Below, piece by piece: positions 35,745 through 45,495 of a DNA stretch of 64,000 nucleotides (position 1 is its first letter; each line of letters starts with the position of its first letter). The stretch comes from JAKOUY01 sp037045185 (lineage in GTDB: Bacteria > Actinomycetota > Acidimicrobiia > Acidimicrobiales > Ilumatobacteraceae), in the NCBI GenBank assembly GCA_037045185.1, contig JBAOHQ010000010.1, positions 62,001-126,000 on the forward strand, written 5' to 3'. The notes beneath the pieces are model-generated. The model was not told the DNA's origin and searched no databases. It worked only from the letters and a program-made list of their open reading frames with translations. The position numbers were made by a program, and so were the translations under genes.

Positions 35745-36576
35745 CGCCAGCGCCGATCTGGGTCATGAACCCGGACTCCACCGCGGTCATGTCGTCACGG
35801 GGCTCGGCGCTGTAGCGGCTGACGTAGGTGAGGCTGACGTAGCCGTCCTGCAGCAGGCGACCGTCGGTGCCGCTGTTCAGCAACCCCGACGGCCCCCAGG
35901 ACATCTCGATGTTGTAGACGTTGGGTTGGCCGATCCTGGGTTCCAGGCGCGCCGTGGCCACCTTGTTCGGCGGCTCGCTGCCGATGTCGGCGTGACGCCA
36001 CCCGGCGAGGTCACCGATGTCCATGTTGGGCACGTTGATGTTGGCCACCACGGGTGACGCCGGCATGTTGGCCACCAGCGACCCGACGTAGGACGCGGCC
36101 ACATGGGCCGCGGTGTCCCACTTCAGGCCGATCAGCATCTCGTCCCAACCCTGACCCTCGACACTGCCGTCCACCGATTGGCTGACGGCAACGCCGGAGA
36201 TGCCGCCGTTGCGGGCCGTGATGGCCGCGCCGACCGTGCCCGAGTGGTACACCGCCCGGCCGACGTTGGCCCCCGGGTTGATGCCCGAGACCACGAGGTC
36301 GAACGGCCCGCCGAAGGCGCCCAGGCGGGAGAACATCACGCACAGCGCCGGCGGGCCGCTGACCGACCAAGCGTGGTCGATGCCCTCGACATGGCAGCGG
36401 CGTACCTCGGGGCGCAGCTCGTGGAGCGCGCCGACAGCCGCGCTGGCGCCGCTGAACTCGCGATCGGGGGCCACGATGACCACCTCGCCGAACGGGCGCA
36501 TCGCCCGCGCCAGGATGTGCAGGCCGATCGACTCGATGCCGTCGTCATTCGTTACCAGGATTCGCACTCGAGCCAC
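35734..36576 (-). CDS. surE: 5'/3'-nucleotidase SurE
   Basis: 280 residues. Metal-binding Asp-Asp in ILVTNDDGIES, Ser in APDREFSGASAAV and Asn in VSGINPGANVG are all present. It dephosphorylates nucleoside monophosphates, often under stress. The C-terminus is somewhat longer than the ~250-residue family norm. Confidence 0.93.
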   Translation of the reverse strand: MARVRILVTNDDGIESIGLHILARAMRPFGEVVIVAPDREFSGASAAVGALHELRPEVRRCHVEGIDHAWSVSGPPALCVMFSRLGAFGGPFDLVVSGINPGANVGRAVYHSGTVGAAITARNGGISGVAVSQSVDGSVEGQGWDEMLIGLKWDTAAHVAASYVGSLVANMPASPVVANINVPNMDIGDLAGWRHADIGSEPPNKVATARLEPRIGQPNVYNIEMSWGPSGLLNSGTDGRLLQDGYVSLTYVSRYSAEPRDDMTAVESGFMTQIGAGVSE

Positions 36577-36629
36577 GGTACCGGCGGGCAGGGCGCTTCG
36601 GCGGGCCGCAGCGTTCCGTCACCTGCGGT

Positions 36630-37584
36630 TCACAACGTGGCTGCCACCTGTTCGGCGAGCCGATCACCGCTGGCCAGGTGGGTGTCCAGCACGCAGGCCC
36701 GCTTCCAGTAGCGCTGGGCGTCGACCTCCCAGGTGAAGCCCATCCCGCCGTGGACCTGGATGCCGGTCTTGCCGCAGAACAGCGCCGCCTCGCCGGCCAG
36801 AAGCTTGGCGATCCGGGCCAGGTGCGCCGGGTCGCCGTCGCCGGAACCGTCGGCCGCGCAGGCCGCGGCGTGCACGGCGACCTTGGCCACCTCGGCCTTC
36901 ACCAGCATCTCGGCCAGCAGGTGCTTCACCGCCTGGAACGAGCCGATCACCCGGCCGAACTGCTCCCGCCCACCGGCATAGGCCGTGGCCAAGGCGGTGG
37001 CCCCGAGGGCCAGGCCCACCTGCTGGGCGGCCGTGAGCAGCAACCCGTCGGTGCGCAGCCGGGCGGCACAGCCGGCGTCACCGACCAGCTCACCGGCGGG
37101 GAGCGAGCCGCGCGCCACCCCGACGGGCGTCAGCGCATCGAGCGGGCGTTCGATGTGATCGACGTCGAGATCGGGCCGCAGCGCCAGGCGCACCCCGTCG
37201 TCGCCGAGGCTCAGCAGGGCGCCCAGCTGAGCCGGGAACTCCACCACCATCGTGGCCTCGCTGGGCTCCACGACCACGGCGACGAGCTCCCCGGCGGCCA
37301 CCTCGGGCGCCACCTGGGCGGCCAGCGCCGAGTCGACCAGCGGGCCCGGCACCAGCGCCCGGCCGAGCTCCTCGAAGGCCAGCACGGCGTGGCGGCGCAG
37401 ACAGGCCGTCGTCGCCACCGAGCACGAACAACCCCATGTCGGCGATCTCCCGCCACCTGCCCAGGTCGATCACGGTGGGCGTCAGCTCTCCGGCCCTGAC
37501 CACGTCCATCGGGAACCTGCCGGCGCAGAACGAGCGCATGCCCTCTTGGATCGAGCGGTCGTCGTCGTCGAGGTCGAAGTCCAT
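36630..37584 (-). CDS. Acyl-CoA dehydrogenase-like protein, small subunit type (one frameshift)
   Basis: About 317 residues from ATG 37584 (MDFDLDDDDRSIQEGMRSF). N-terminal ACAD helices, a reduced middle domain (AVVVEPSEATMVVEFPAQ) and C-terminal GREQFGRVIGSFQAVKHLLAEMLV with KTGIQVHGGMGFTWEVDAQRYWKRA. Near 37415 an extra base divides it. The catalytic Glu and flavin residues are incomplete, as in subunits of heterotetrameric actinobacterial ACADs of steroid catabolism. It starts 2 bp after a second ACAD gene, the likely partner. Confidence 0.85.
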
Positions 37585-37586
37585 GA

Positions 37587-38775
37587 TCAGCGATCCTTGG
37601 GGAGGCCGAGGATCCGCTCGGCGACGATGTTCTTGTTGATCTGGGTGGTGCCGGCGGCGATGGTCATCGACAGGCCGTGGATCCGGTGGACGACGAACTT
37701 GCCGGTGCCCAGGTCGTCGATGTCGTCCATCGACAGCGAGGCCCGATCCAGTGTGTGCATCGCCAGATCACCGAGGCGATGGAGGAGATCGGTGTAGGCC
37801 AGCTTGAACACGTTGCCGCCCGTGCCCACCAGCCCGGTGCGCTGCGCCTGGGAGATGTTCCGCTTGGTCAGGGCCCACAGCGCGTCGAGCTCGGCGGCGA
37901 GGCGGCCGAGCTCCCGGCGGAGTGCCACGTCGTCCCACTTGGTCGCCCCGTTGCTGGTGATCCGCTTGGCCAGCGTGGCCAGTTCGTGGGTCAGGCGGAT
38001 TGCTTCGAGCATCTCGGACACGAAGGCCGTGCCGCGCTCGAAGCTCAGCGTCACCATGGTGACCCGCCACCCGTCGTTCTCGGCGCCGACGCGGTTGGAG
38101 ACCGGGACGCGGACGTCGTCGAAGTACACCTCGCAGAACTCGGTGGAGTTCTCCATGGTGGGCAGCGGCCGAGCGTCGATGCCCGGCAGGTTCATCGGCA
38201 GGATCAGCCAGGTGATGCCCTTGTGCTTGGGGGCGTCGGGGTCGGTGCGCACGAGCATCTCGCAGTAGTCGGCGGTGTGACCGAAGCTGGTCCAGATCTT
38301 CGAGCCGCTGATCACGTACTCGTCGCCGTCACGCACGGCGCGGGTGCGCAGGCTGGCCAGGTCGCTGCCGGCGCTGGGCTCGCTGAACCCCTGGCACCAG
38401 ACATGCTCACCCTTGAGGATCCCGGGGAGATGGAACGCCTTCTGCTCCTCGCTGGCCTCGGCGATGAGTGTCGGCCCGGCGTGGAGCAGGCCGACGAAGT
38501 TGTGCCCGACGTAGGGCGCATGACGCTTCTCGGTCTCCTCCAGGAAGATCAGGTGCTCGGTGGGCGTGGCGCCCCGGCCGCCGTACTCCTTGGGCCAGTT
38601 GATGCCGGCGTAGCCTGCGTCGTACAGGGTGCGTTGCCAGGCGGTGTCCCACATCCGCCGGCCCTCCCAATCGTCACGGCGCGGGCTCGGGCGGGACGTG
38701 CGCCAGCACCCCGTCCAGCCACGTCACCAACTCCCGGCGGAAGTCCTCTTCCTCGTCCGTGTACCGCAGATCCAC
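37587..38775 (-). CDS. Acyl-CoA dehydrogenase (partner of the preceding gene, one frameshift)
   Basis: About 396 residues from GTG 38775 (VDLRYTDEEEDFRRELVTWLDG). After a shift near 38675 the sequence continues WEGRRMWDTAWQRTLYDAGYAGINWPKEYGGRGAT, WCQGFSEPSAGSDLASLRTRAVRDGDEYVISGSKIWTSFGH, FDDVRVPVSNRVG and MTIAAGTTQINKNIVAERILGLP. Complete FAD-contact motifs suggest this is the flavin-bearing subunit of a paired dehydrogenase. Gene pairs like this are typical of the FadE26/27-type alpha2beta2 enzymes. Confidence 0.88.
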
Positions 38776-38892
38776 CGGGCGGACTGTATCTGACGGCCCG
38801 TCAGATCCCGGAGCCGCGGCGCCCCCGGCCGTGTGCGTCTCACCACGGAGGTGACCAGCGCGACGGCCCCTGGCGGTCCACACTTGCCGTCG

Positions 38893-40349
38893 ATGGCAGA
38901 CGTGGGGCGGCCGGTGCTCGGGCGGGCAGGGGTGACCGGCCTCGTCGTGGCCACCACGGTTGCCATGCGACTGCGGTACCTGTGGACACCGATCTCGTCC
39001 GACGAGGCCGGCTACCTGGCCGTCGCCAGGGCGTGGAGCCGGGGAGCGCGGTTGTACGACACCATCTGGATCGACCGCCAGGAGGGCCTGCTGCTGCTGT
39101 TTCGCGCCATCCACTCCCTCGGGCTGGGCTCGCCGGTCGGGGTCCGGCTGCTGGCGATCGGAGCCGCCGTGCTGGCGGCGCTGTCCATCGGCAGCATCTG
39201 CGCCGCGCTGGGCGGCGAGCGAGCCAGGCTGTACGGAGCGATCAGTGCCGCCGTCCTGCTCGGGATCGGCCAGTTCGAAGGGTTCGAGGCCAACGCCGAG
39301 CTGCTCAGCGGCGCCATCGGGGCTGGCGGGCTGGCCCTGGCGCTGTGCTGGCGTGATCGGAACCGCCTGTGGCCGCTGTTCGGCGCCGGCCTCGTGTCGG
39401 GCCTGGCGCTGATGACCAAGCAGAGCGCGTTCGACACCCTCCTCGTCGCGCTCGCCACGCTCGCCTGGCGATGGCGCCGGGCAACCGGGGGCGGGCGGGT
39501 GGAAGCGCCTGACGGTCTACGCAGGTGGGGTGGCCACCACGGTCGGGCTGGCGATGCTCCACGGTGCGTTGACCGGGTGGAGGCGGTGGTGGTTCGCCTT
39601 CGCCGGCTACCGCTTGACGTATCGCAGCGTGTTCAGCAACCCCGACTGGCCGAGTCTGTCGATCACAGGGGGGATGGCGATCCCCATCGTGCTACCCGCC
39701 GTGCTCGTCACCGTCGCCGGGTTCGAGCTGTACCGCCGGCTGATCACCGTCGAGGCATGGGTCACGTTGATGGGCTGGCTGGTGGCAGCGATGCTGTCGT
39801 TCGTTCTCGGCGGGCTGTTCTTCCGTCACTACTGGACGATCCTGATGTTCCCCCTGTCGGCCCTCGTCGGCATCGCCGCCAGCCGGGCGCCGCGGGTCGC
39901 CGTTCGGCTCGGCGCGCTCCTCGTCGCGCTCGGCCGTCCCGCTGTGGTCGTCGGTGCGCCTGATGACCGTCCCGGCCCGCCGACTGGGCACTGAGCTGGG
40001 CGATCGGCGGTGGACCACGGACACCACCGTTGGCCACTGGATCCGCCAGCACTCGGCGTCCCACCACGAGCAGGTGCTGGTGCTGTGCAACGGCGTCGGG
40101 CTGTACGGCAACATCGACTCCGATCCGCCGTTCCCGTACCTCTGGCAGCTACACCTCATCGACATCCCCGGTGCACAGCAGCTGCTGGCCGAGACGATGA
40201 CGAAGCCCGATCGGCCGAGGTTCGCCGCGCTGTACAACGACATGCGATGGTGCGACCCGTCGGGCCGCTCTGCTGCGGCCCTGGCATCCAACTACCACGA
40301 GGTCGTCAGGATCGACTTCGTGCGGATCTTCGAGCGCAACACGGGTTGA
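38893..40349 (+). CDS. Membrane glycosyltransferase-like protein, PMT/ArnT type (two frameshifts)
   Basis: About 485 residues when joined. The first part has the GT-C signature ATTVAMRLRYLWTPISSDEAGYLAVARAWSRGARLYDTIWIDRQEG, with the acidic pair after the first helix, then several helices (VRLLAIGAAVLAALSIGS, LLGIG). Later parts in the next frames have RHYWTILMFPLSALVGIAA and a soluble C-terminal domain (HEQVLVLCNGVGLYGNIDSDPPFPYLWQLH). Extra bases near 39505 and 39945 divide it. Such enzymes transfer sugars from polyprenyl phosphates outside the membrane; the acceptor is unknown. Confidence 0.75.
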
Positions 40350-40354
40350 CCGGC

Positions 40355-40372
40355 GCCGACGGCGCCGTCGGC
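40355..40372. terminator. 18-bp perfect palindrome between convergent genes
   Basis: GCCGACGGCGCCGTCGGC reads the same on both strands. It sits between the stop of the glycosyltransferase-like gene and that of the convergent acyl-CoA dehydrogenase, which it touches. There is no T-run, so a terminator role is inferred from position and GC-rich symmetry. Confidence 0.5.
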
Positions 40373-41333
40373 TACAGCTCGACCAGCCGCGGGGCGTGGC
40401 CGGCGGCCAGCAGCGCGGCGCCGATCTCGGCGGGCAACGTGCGTGACGAGCCGAACAGGGTGTCGAGCACCAACGAGCGCTTCATCGTCAGGTGGAACGG
40501 ATGGTCGGTGGTGAAACCGATCCCGGCCAGGACCTGCTGGGCGTGGACGGCGGTGGTGCGCGCCGCCCGCCCGGCCAGGGACTTGGCCACAGCGGCAAGC
40601 AGCGGATCACCCTCGGCCACGTAGTCCGCAGCCACCGAGGTGGCCGCCTCGATCGAGACCACCGCGTCGGCGAGCCGGTGGCGCACGGCCTGGAACCCGG
40701 CGATCGCCCGGCCGAACTGCACCCGCTGCAGGGCGTGAAGCCTGGCCAGCTCCAGCATCACGCGCGCACGCAGCGATCAGCTCGTGGGCCAGCGCGCCGC
40801 GGGCCGCGGCCACCGCGGCGCCCCAGTCGACGCCGGCGTCGACGACCTCGCCGTCATCGACCAGAGCGGTGACGTGCCGGTACGGCTGCCCTGGATCGAG
40901 GCCCACTCCCCCGCCGGTCAGGCTGGCGGGCTCGATCTCCACCAGCGTGGTGGTCTCGCCGTCGACCACCGGCACCAGGACGCGGCGGCCCGGCGCGGCA
41001 CCGGCCCGAGACCAGCCCGGCGACGCGCCACCCGCCAGCGCCCCGGCGGCCGGGTGGCGTGCTGCGGTGGGCGTCGGGCAGCACCACGCAGGTGGCGACA
41101 TCGGGCGCGTGGCCGAGGGCGTGCAGCACCACGTCGTCGAGCAGCGCGGCAGCGGCCCCGGTGGCGCCCAACCGGGAGAACGCTTCCGCCGCGCCCTGGC
41201 GTGGCGCGGCGTCGAGCACCTCGGCCCAACCGAGAGCGTGGAGCGCTACGTCGGCGGCGCCGGCGCCCGGCTGGGCGGCCATCGCTGCGCCGAAGCCGGC
41301 GCCGAGCAGGGCGAGGTCGTCGGCGGCGATCAC
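40372..41333 (-). CDS. Acyl-CoA dehydrogenase-like protein, small subunit type (two frameshifts)
   Basis: About 320 residues from GTG 41333, which overlaps the upstream ACAD stop (GTGA). Parts in three frames: VIAADDLALLGAGFGAAM..., VPVVDGETTTLVEIEPASLTGGGVGLDPGQPYRHVTAL, and LARLHALQRVQFGRAIAGFQAVRHRLADAVVSIEAA with AQQVLAGIGFTTDHPFHLTMKRSLVLDTLFG. Shifts near 41070 and 40765. The reduced middle domain again marks a non-flavin or partial-flavin partner subunit, paired with the next gene. Confidence 0.82.
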
Positions 41334-42514
41334 GGCTCGGCCCCAAGTCCGAGCAGGCGGCGGGCCACGATGTTGCGCTGCACCTCGGCCGTGCCGCCGT
41401 AGATGGTGGCGGCGCGCGAGTACAGGTACTCCCATCGCCAGCGGTCGGCGTCGGGGCTGTCGGAGAACTCGATCAGGCCGGTCAGCAGATCCCGGGCGGT
41501 ATCGAAGACCATCTGTTCGGCGGCGGCGATCAGCATCTTGTCCACCGACGTCTCCGGGCCGAGCGGCGCACCCGACGCCAGGCGGTACTGGGTGGCCCGT
41601 GACCGGCAGCGGAACGCGACGATCGCCTGGAACGCCTCGCCAAGGGCCGCGGCATCCCGCGAGTCGTGATCGCCGCGGTCGCCGACGACCCCGACGAGTT
41701 GGTCGAGGCGGTGACGCACGAACGCGCCGCGGTGCCAGAACGACGTCGACCGCTCGTAGGGCAGCAGGTCCATGGCCACCTGCCAGCCATGACCCTCGGC
41801 GCCGAGCATCCGCGCCGCCGGCACCACCACGTCGTCGAAGAACACCTCGCAGAACTCGTTGGCCCCGTTGAGCACCTCGATCGGGCGCACGGTGATGCCC
41901 GGCGAGTCCATGTCGACGAAGAAGGCGGTGATGCCGCGGTGGGCACTGCCCGGTGGGCCGGTGCGGGTGAGCAGCACGCAACGTTCGGCGTACTGGGCGT
42001 AGCTGGTCCACACCTTCTGGCCGTTGACCACCCAGGCGCCGTCGCGTGGCGTGGCCCGGCACGACAGCGACGCCAGGTCGCTGCCGGCGCCCGGCTCGCT
42101 GAACCCCTGGCACCACGTCTCCTCGCCGCGCAGCAGCGGCGGGATCATCCGGGCGACCAGCTCGACAGAGCCGAAGGTGATGACGGTCGGCGCGAGCACC
42201 TCGATCATCGACCACGGGCCCGGCTCGACGAGGTCGCGGACGGTGACCTCCTCGTTGACGACGGCGCGCAGCATCGGGGACCCGCCCAGGCCGCCGAGCG
42301 CCGTGCTCCACCCGTAGCGGCCCCACCCGGCGTCGAACACCACTCGCTTGACCCGGCGGAAGTGGGCCATCTCCTCGTCCAGCGACGGGTGACCGGCGTG
42401 GGTGGGCCGCAACTCGGACTCGTGGTCGTCCAGCCAGGCGACCAGATCGGCGCGGAACGAGGCGATGTCGACGTCGATATCGACGTCGGTGTCGGTGTCG
42501 GTGTCGGGGTGCAC
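41330..42514 (-). CDS. Acyl-CoA dehydrogenase (second paired type)
   Basis: 394 residues from GTG 42514 in one uninterrupted frame. Seen: WCQGFSEPGAGSDLASLSCRATPRDGAWVVNGQKVWTSYAQYAERC, FDDVVVPAARMLGAEGHGWQVAMDLL and TIYGGTAEVQRNIVARRLLGLG, where the Glu/Arg region is standard. The protein begins with an alternating acidic stretch (residues 3-16, DTDTDTDVDIDVDI), encoded by a 6-bp-type repeat. Oxidises an acyl-CoA; which one is unknown. Confidence 0.9.
   Translation of the reverse strand: MHPDTDTDTDVDIDVDIASFRADLVAWLDDHESELRPTHAGHPSLDEEMAHFRRVKRVVFDAGWGRYGWSTALGGLGGSPMLRAVVNEEVTVRDLVEPGPWSMIEVLAPTVITFGSVELVARMIPPLLRGEETWCQGFSEPGAGSDLASLSCRATPRDGAWVVNGQKVWTSYAQYAERCVLLTRTGPPGSAHRGITAFFVDMDSPGITVRPIEVLNGANEFCEVFFDDVVVPAARMLGAEGHGWQVAMDLLPYERSTSFWHRGAFVRHRLDQLVGVVGDRGDHDSRDAAALGEAFQAIVAFRCRSRATQYRLASGAPLGPETSVDKMLIAAAEQMVFDTARDLLTGLIEFSDSPDADRWRWEYLYSRAATIYGGTAEVQRNIVARRLLGLGAEP
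42465..42508 (-). repeat. Microsatellite-like hexanucleotide repeat in a gene start
   Basis: Repeated GAC-ACC and GAC-GTC/GAT-ATC units on the minus strand encode alternating Asp-Thr, then Asp-Val/Asp-Ile, at the N-terminus of the acyl-CoA dehydrogenase. Unit changes of six bases would lengthen or shorten the protein without breaking the frame. Confidence 0.85.
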
Positions 42515-42522
42515 GGGTGGAC

Positions 42523-43297
42523 TCAGATCGCCCGGGTGATCCCGCCGTCCACGCGGATGATCGCCCCGGTCGTGTAGCTGGAGGCGGCCGAGGCCAGGTG
42601 CAGCGCCAGCGGCCCGATCTCGCCTGGCTCGCCGAGGCGCTTCATCGGCACGTAGTCCGCCGCCAGGGCCTCGGCGGTCCAGGCCCTTGGTGACATCGGT
42701 GCGGAACGGCCCAGGCAGGATCGCGTTGACCCGCACCGTCGGCGCGAAGGCCTCGGCCAACCCGACCGTGAGCGCGTTGAGCCCAGCCTTGGCGCAGGCG
42801 TACGGCAGCTCCCTGGTGCTGGCGGTCAGCGAGGCAACCGTGCCCACGTTGATGATCGACCCACCACCGCTGGCGACCATGTGCGTGCCGGCCAGCACGG
42901 CGAGGCGGAACGGGCCCTTCAGGTTCACGGCGAGGGTCTTGTCGTAGAGGTCCTCGGTGACGGCGTCGAGGCTCGGGTAGGTGGGCGACATCCCGGCGTT
43001 GTTGACCAGCACGTCAAGCCGGCCGAACCGCTCGACGACGTCCACGACGAGCCGGTCGCAGTCGTCCCACCGGCCGGCGTGGAAGGCCATCGCCACCGCC
43101 GGGCGCCCCGTGGTGCGGCGGACCTCGTCGGCCACCGCCTCACAGTTGTCCAATTTGCGCGAGGCCACCACCACCGTGGCGCCCGCTTCGGCAAGGGTCT
43201 GGACGATGCACCGGCCGATGCCCCGGGACCCACCGGTGACGATGGCGACCCGGTCCGTGAGATCGTGCAGTTCGGCAAGCGTCGGCATGCCCTTCAT
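42523..43297 (-). CDS. Short-chain dehydrogenase/reductase (one frameshift)
   Basis: About 257 residues; ATG 43297 (MKGMPTLAE) or 43288. Seen: VTGGSRGIGRCIVQTL, NNAGMSPTYP, NVGTVAS, YACAKAG with Tyr and Lys, PGPFRTDVTKGLD. One extra base near 42680 precedes the C-terminal VPMKRLGEPGEIGPLALHLAS...YTTGAIIRVDGG. Between an enoyl-CoA hydratase and two ACADs on the same strand, a 3-hydroxyacyl-CoA or related oxidation step is likely. Confidence 0.87.
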
Positions 43298-43319
43298 CGT
43301 GACAGAACACCCATTCTCG

Positions 43320-44150
43320 TCAGCTGTCGCGCATCGAGTCGCGCATCGTCTTGAGGTCGACCAGGATCGGGGCGCCGCCCACCGCCAGGGCATTGCCGTG
43401 CCCCGTCTGGTGGATGTCGAACACGGCCTGCAACGCCGAGTAGAAGCCCTGCACGTCCATGGTCTGGTTGACGGCCCGCTTGGCCTGGGCCAGGGCGAAG
43501 GGGTGCATCTGGGCGATCTGCGTGGCCAGCCCCATGGTGGCCGAGCGCAGCTCGTCGAGGGGGACGACGCGGTTCACCATCCCGAGGCGCTCGGCCTCCT
43601 CGGCGGTGAAGGTCCTGCCGGTGAACAACCACTCCTTGGCCTTGCGTGGCCCCACCTCCCAGGTGTGGGCGTGGTACTCCACGCCGCCAATGCCCATGCG
43701 CACCACGGGATCGGAGAACCTGGCGTTGTCGGCGGCGATGATCAGGTCGCACGGCCAGCACAGCATCAGGCCCCCGGCGATGCACTGCCCCTGCACGGCG
43801 GCGATCGTCGGTTTGCGGATGTCTCGCCAGCGGCGGGAGTACCCCAGATAGCGCACCGCCTCCCACTCGTACAGGGGCATCAGCCCGTCGGTGGCCCAAT
43901 CGAGCGGCCCGTCGTCGGTACGACCGACCGCCTCGCTGGCGCCGGAGATGTCGTGGCCGGCGGAGAAGTGCTTGCCGTTGGCCTGCAGGACGATGACCCT
44001 GACCTCCCGATCCGCTGCGGCCCGGGTGAAGCAGGCGTCGATCTGGTCCAGCATCGCCGGCGTCTGGGCGTTGGCCTTCTCTGGCCGGTTGAGGGTGATC
44101 ACCGCCACCCGCCCGTCCACCTCGTACAGCACCAACTCCGACTCAGCCAT
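43320..44150 (-). CDS. Enoyl-CoA hydratase/isomerase family protein
   Basis: 276 residues of the crotonase fold: VAVITLNRPEKANAQ, oxyanion holes in GKHFSAGHDISG and VQGQCIAGGLMLCWPCDLIIAADNARFSDPVVRMGIGG. A ~25-residue insert (WATDGLMPLYEWEAVRYLGYSRRWRDIRKP) is typical of the mycobacterial EchA subgroup. The catalytic Glu pair is not clearly both present, so isomerase or other chemistry is possible. Confidence 0.88.
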   Translation of the reverse strand: MAESELVLYEVDGRVAVITLNRPEKANAQTPAMLDQIDACFTRAAADREVRVIVLQANGKHFSAGHDISGASEAVGRTDDGPLDWATDGLMPLYEWEAVRYLGYSRRWRDIRKPTIAAVQGQCIAGGLMLCWPCDLIIAADNARFSDPVVRMGIGGVEYHAHTWEVGPRKAKEWLFTGRTFTAEEAERLGMVNRVVPLDELRSATMGLATQIAQMHPFALAQAKRAVNQTMDVQGFYSALQAVFDIHQTGHGNALAVGGAPILVDLKTMRDSMRDS

Positions 44151-44255
44151 CACGCACCTCCGGCACTTGCCTGCGGCGGCCGACACTACCGAGCCGCGCC
44201 TGCCCGGCGCCCAGCCGCACTTGACACCGACCGCCACGCTGGGCAGATTCGGGGG

Positions 44256-45494
44256 ATGCAGAGTGACAGCGACGGGCCGCCGCTCCGGCTGCGCATCCCC
44301 GAGCCGCGGCGGAGCGTCAACCCGGGCGACCGGGTCACTCGGCACCTCAGCTCGGCCGGGGAGATGCGCAAGCCGGACCTCGACGAGCGAGTCGAGCGCC
44401 TGGCGCTGATGCGCAAGCAGCTGGTGCGGGTCCTCGACAACGACGGTCAGGCGGTGGGCCCGTGGATCCCCGATCTCACCGTCGAGCAATTGCAGCGTGG
44501 CCTGCGCGACATGATGACCGTGCGGGCCTTCGATGCCAGGATGCTGCGCGCCCATCGCCAGGGGAAGATCTCGTTCTACATGCAGTGCCTGGGCGAGGAG
44601 GCCATCGCCTGCGCCCAGCAGCGGGCCCTTCGTCCGGGCGACATGCACTTCCCGACGTACCGCCAGCAGGGACTGCTGATCGCCGGCGGCTACCCGATGG
44701 TGGACATGATGAACCAGGTGCTGTCCAACGAGCGTGACCCGCTGCTCGGGCGCCAGCTGCCGATCATGTACTCGTCCAAGGCCCACGGGTTCTTCTCGAT
44801 CTCGGGCAATCTGGCCACCCAGTTCGTGCAGGCCGTTGGCTGGGCGATGGCCTCGGCGCTCAGCGGGGCGACGGCGATCGCCTCGGCCTGGATCGGCGAG
44901 GGGGCCACGTCGGAGTCGGACTTCCACGCTGCGCTGTTGTTCGCGTCCACCTACCAGGCGCCCGTGATCCTGAACATCGTCAACAACCACTGGGCCATCT
45001 CCACCCCGGAGGACTTCGCCCGCGGCGCCTCGGCCACCTTCGCCGACCGCGGCTACGGCTTCGCCATCCCGGCGCTGCGGGTCGACGGCAACGACTACCT
45101 CGCGGTGTACGCCGTCTCGCAGTGGGCGGCCCAGCGTGCCAGGTCCAACCTCGGCCCGACGGTGGTGGAGTGGGTGACCTTGCGCGTCGGTGCGCACTCC
45201 ACCTCCGACGACCCGTCGGCGTACCGCCCGGCCGACGACGCCGACCAGTTCCCCCTGGGTGACCCGATCACCAGGCTCCGCCAGCACCTGCAGGTCCGCG
45301 GCGCGTGGGACGACGCCCGGCACGAAGCGCTGACCGCCGAGATCGACCAGCAGATCGCCGACGCCTTCGCCGAGGCCGACTCGCACGGCTCGGTGAAGAG
45401 CGGGCTTACCGCCAGCCCGCGCACGATGTTCGACGACGTCTACGCCACCCTGCCGCGGCACCTGCGCGACCAGCGCGATCAGGTGGCGCCCTGA
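44256..45494 (+). CDS. bkdA: Branched-chain 2-oxoacid dehydrogenase E1 alpha subunit
   Basis: 412 residues from ATG 44256 (GGGGGA upstream). ThDP site: IASAWIGEGATSESDFHAALLFASTYQAPVILNIVNNHWAIST; substrate loop ISFYMQCLGEEAIACAQQRALRPGDMHFPTYRQQG and phosphorylation-like loop RVGAHSTSDDPSAYRPADD. With E1 beta it decarboxylates 2-oxoisovalerate-type acids and loads the acyl on E2. The long N-terminus (PPLRLRIPEPRRSVNPGD) is typical of bacterial BCKDH rather than pyruvate dehydrogenase. Confidence 0.9.
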   Translation: MQSDSDGPPLRLRIPEPRRSVNPGDRVTRHLSSAGEMRKPDLDERVERLALMRKQLVRVLDNDGQAVGPWIPDLTVEQLQRGLRDMMTVRAFDARMLRAHRQGKISFYMQCLGEEAIACAQQRALRPGDMHFPTYRQQGLLIAGGYPMVDMMNQVLSNERDPLLGRQLPIMYSSKAHGFFSISGNLATQFVQAVGWAMASALSGATAIASAWIGEGATSESDFHAALLFASTYQAPVILNIVNNHWAISTPEDFARGASATFADRGYGFAIPALRVDGNDYLAVYAVSQWAAQRARSNLGPTVVEWVTLRVGAHSTSDDPSAYRPADDADQFPLGDPITRLRQHLQVRGAWDDARHEALTAEIDQQIADAFAEADSHGSVKSGLTASPRTMFDDVYATLPRHLRDQRDQVAP

Positions 45495-45495
45495 C

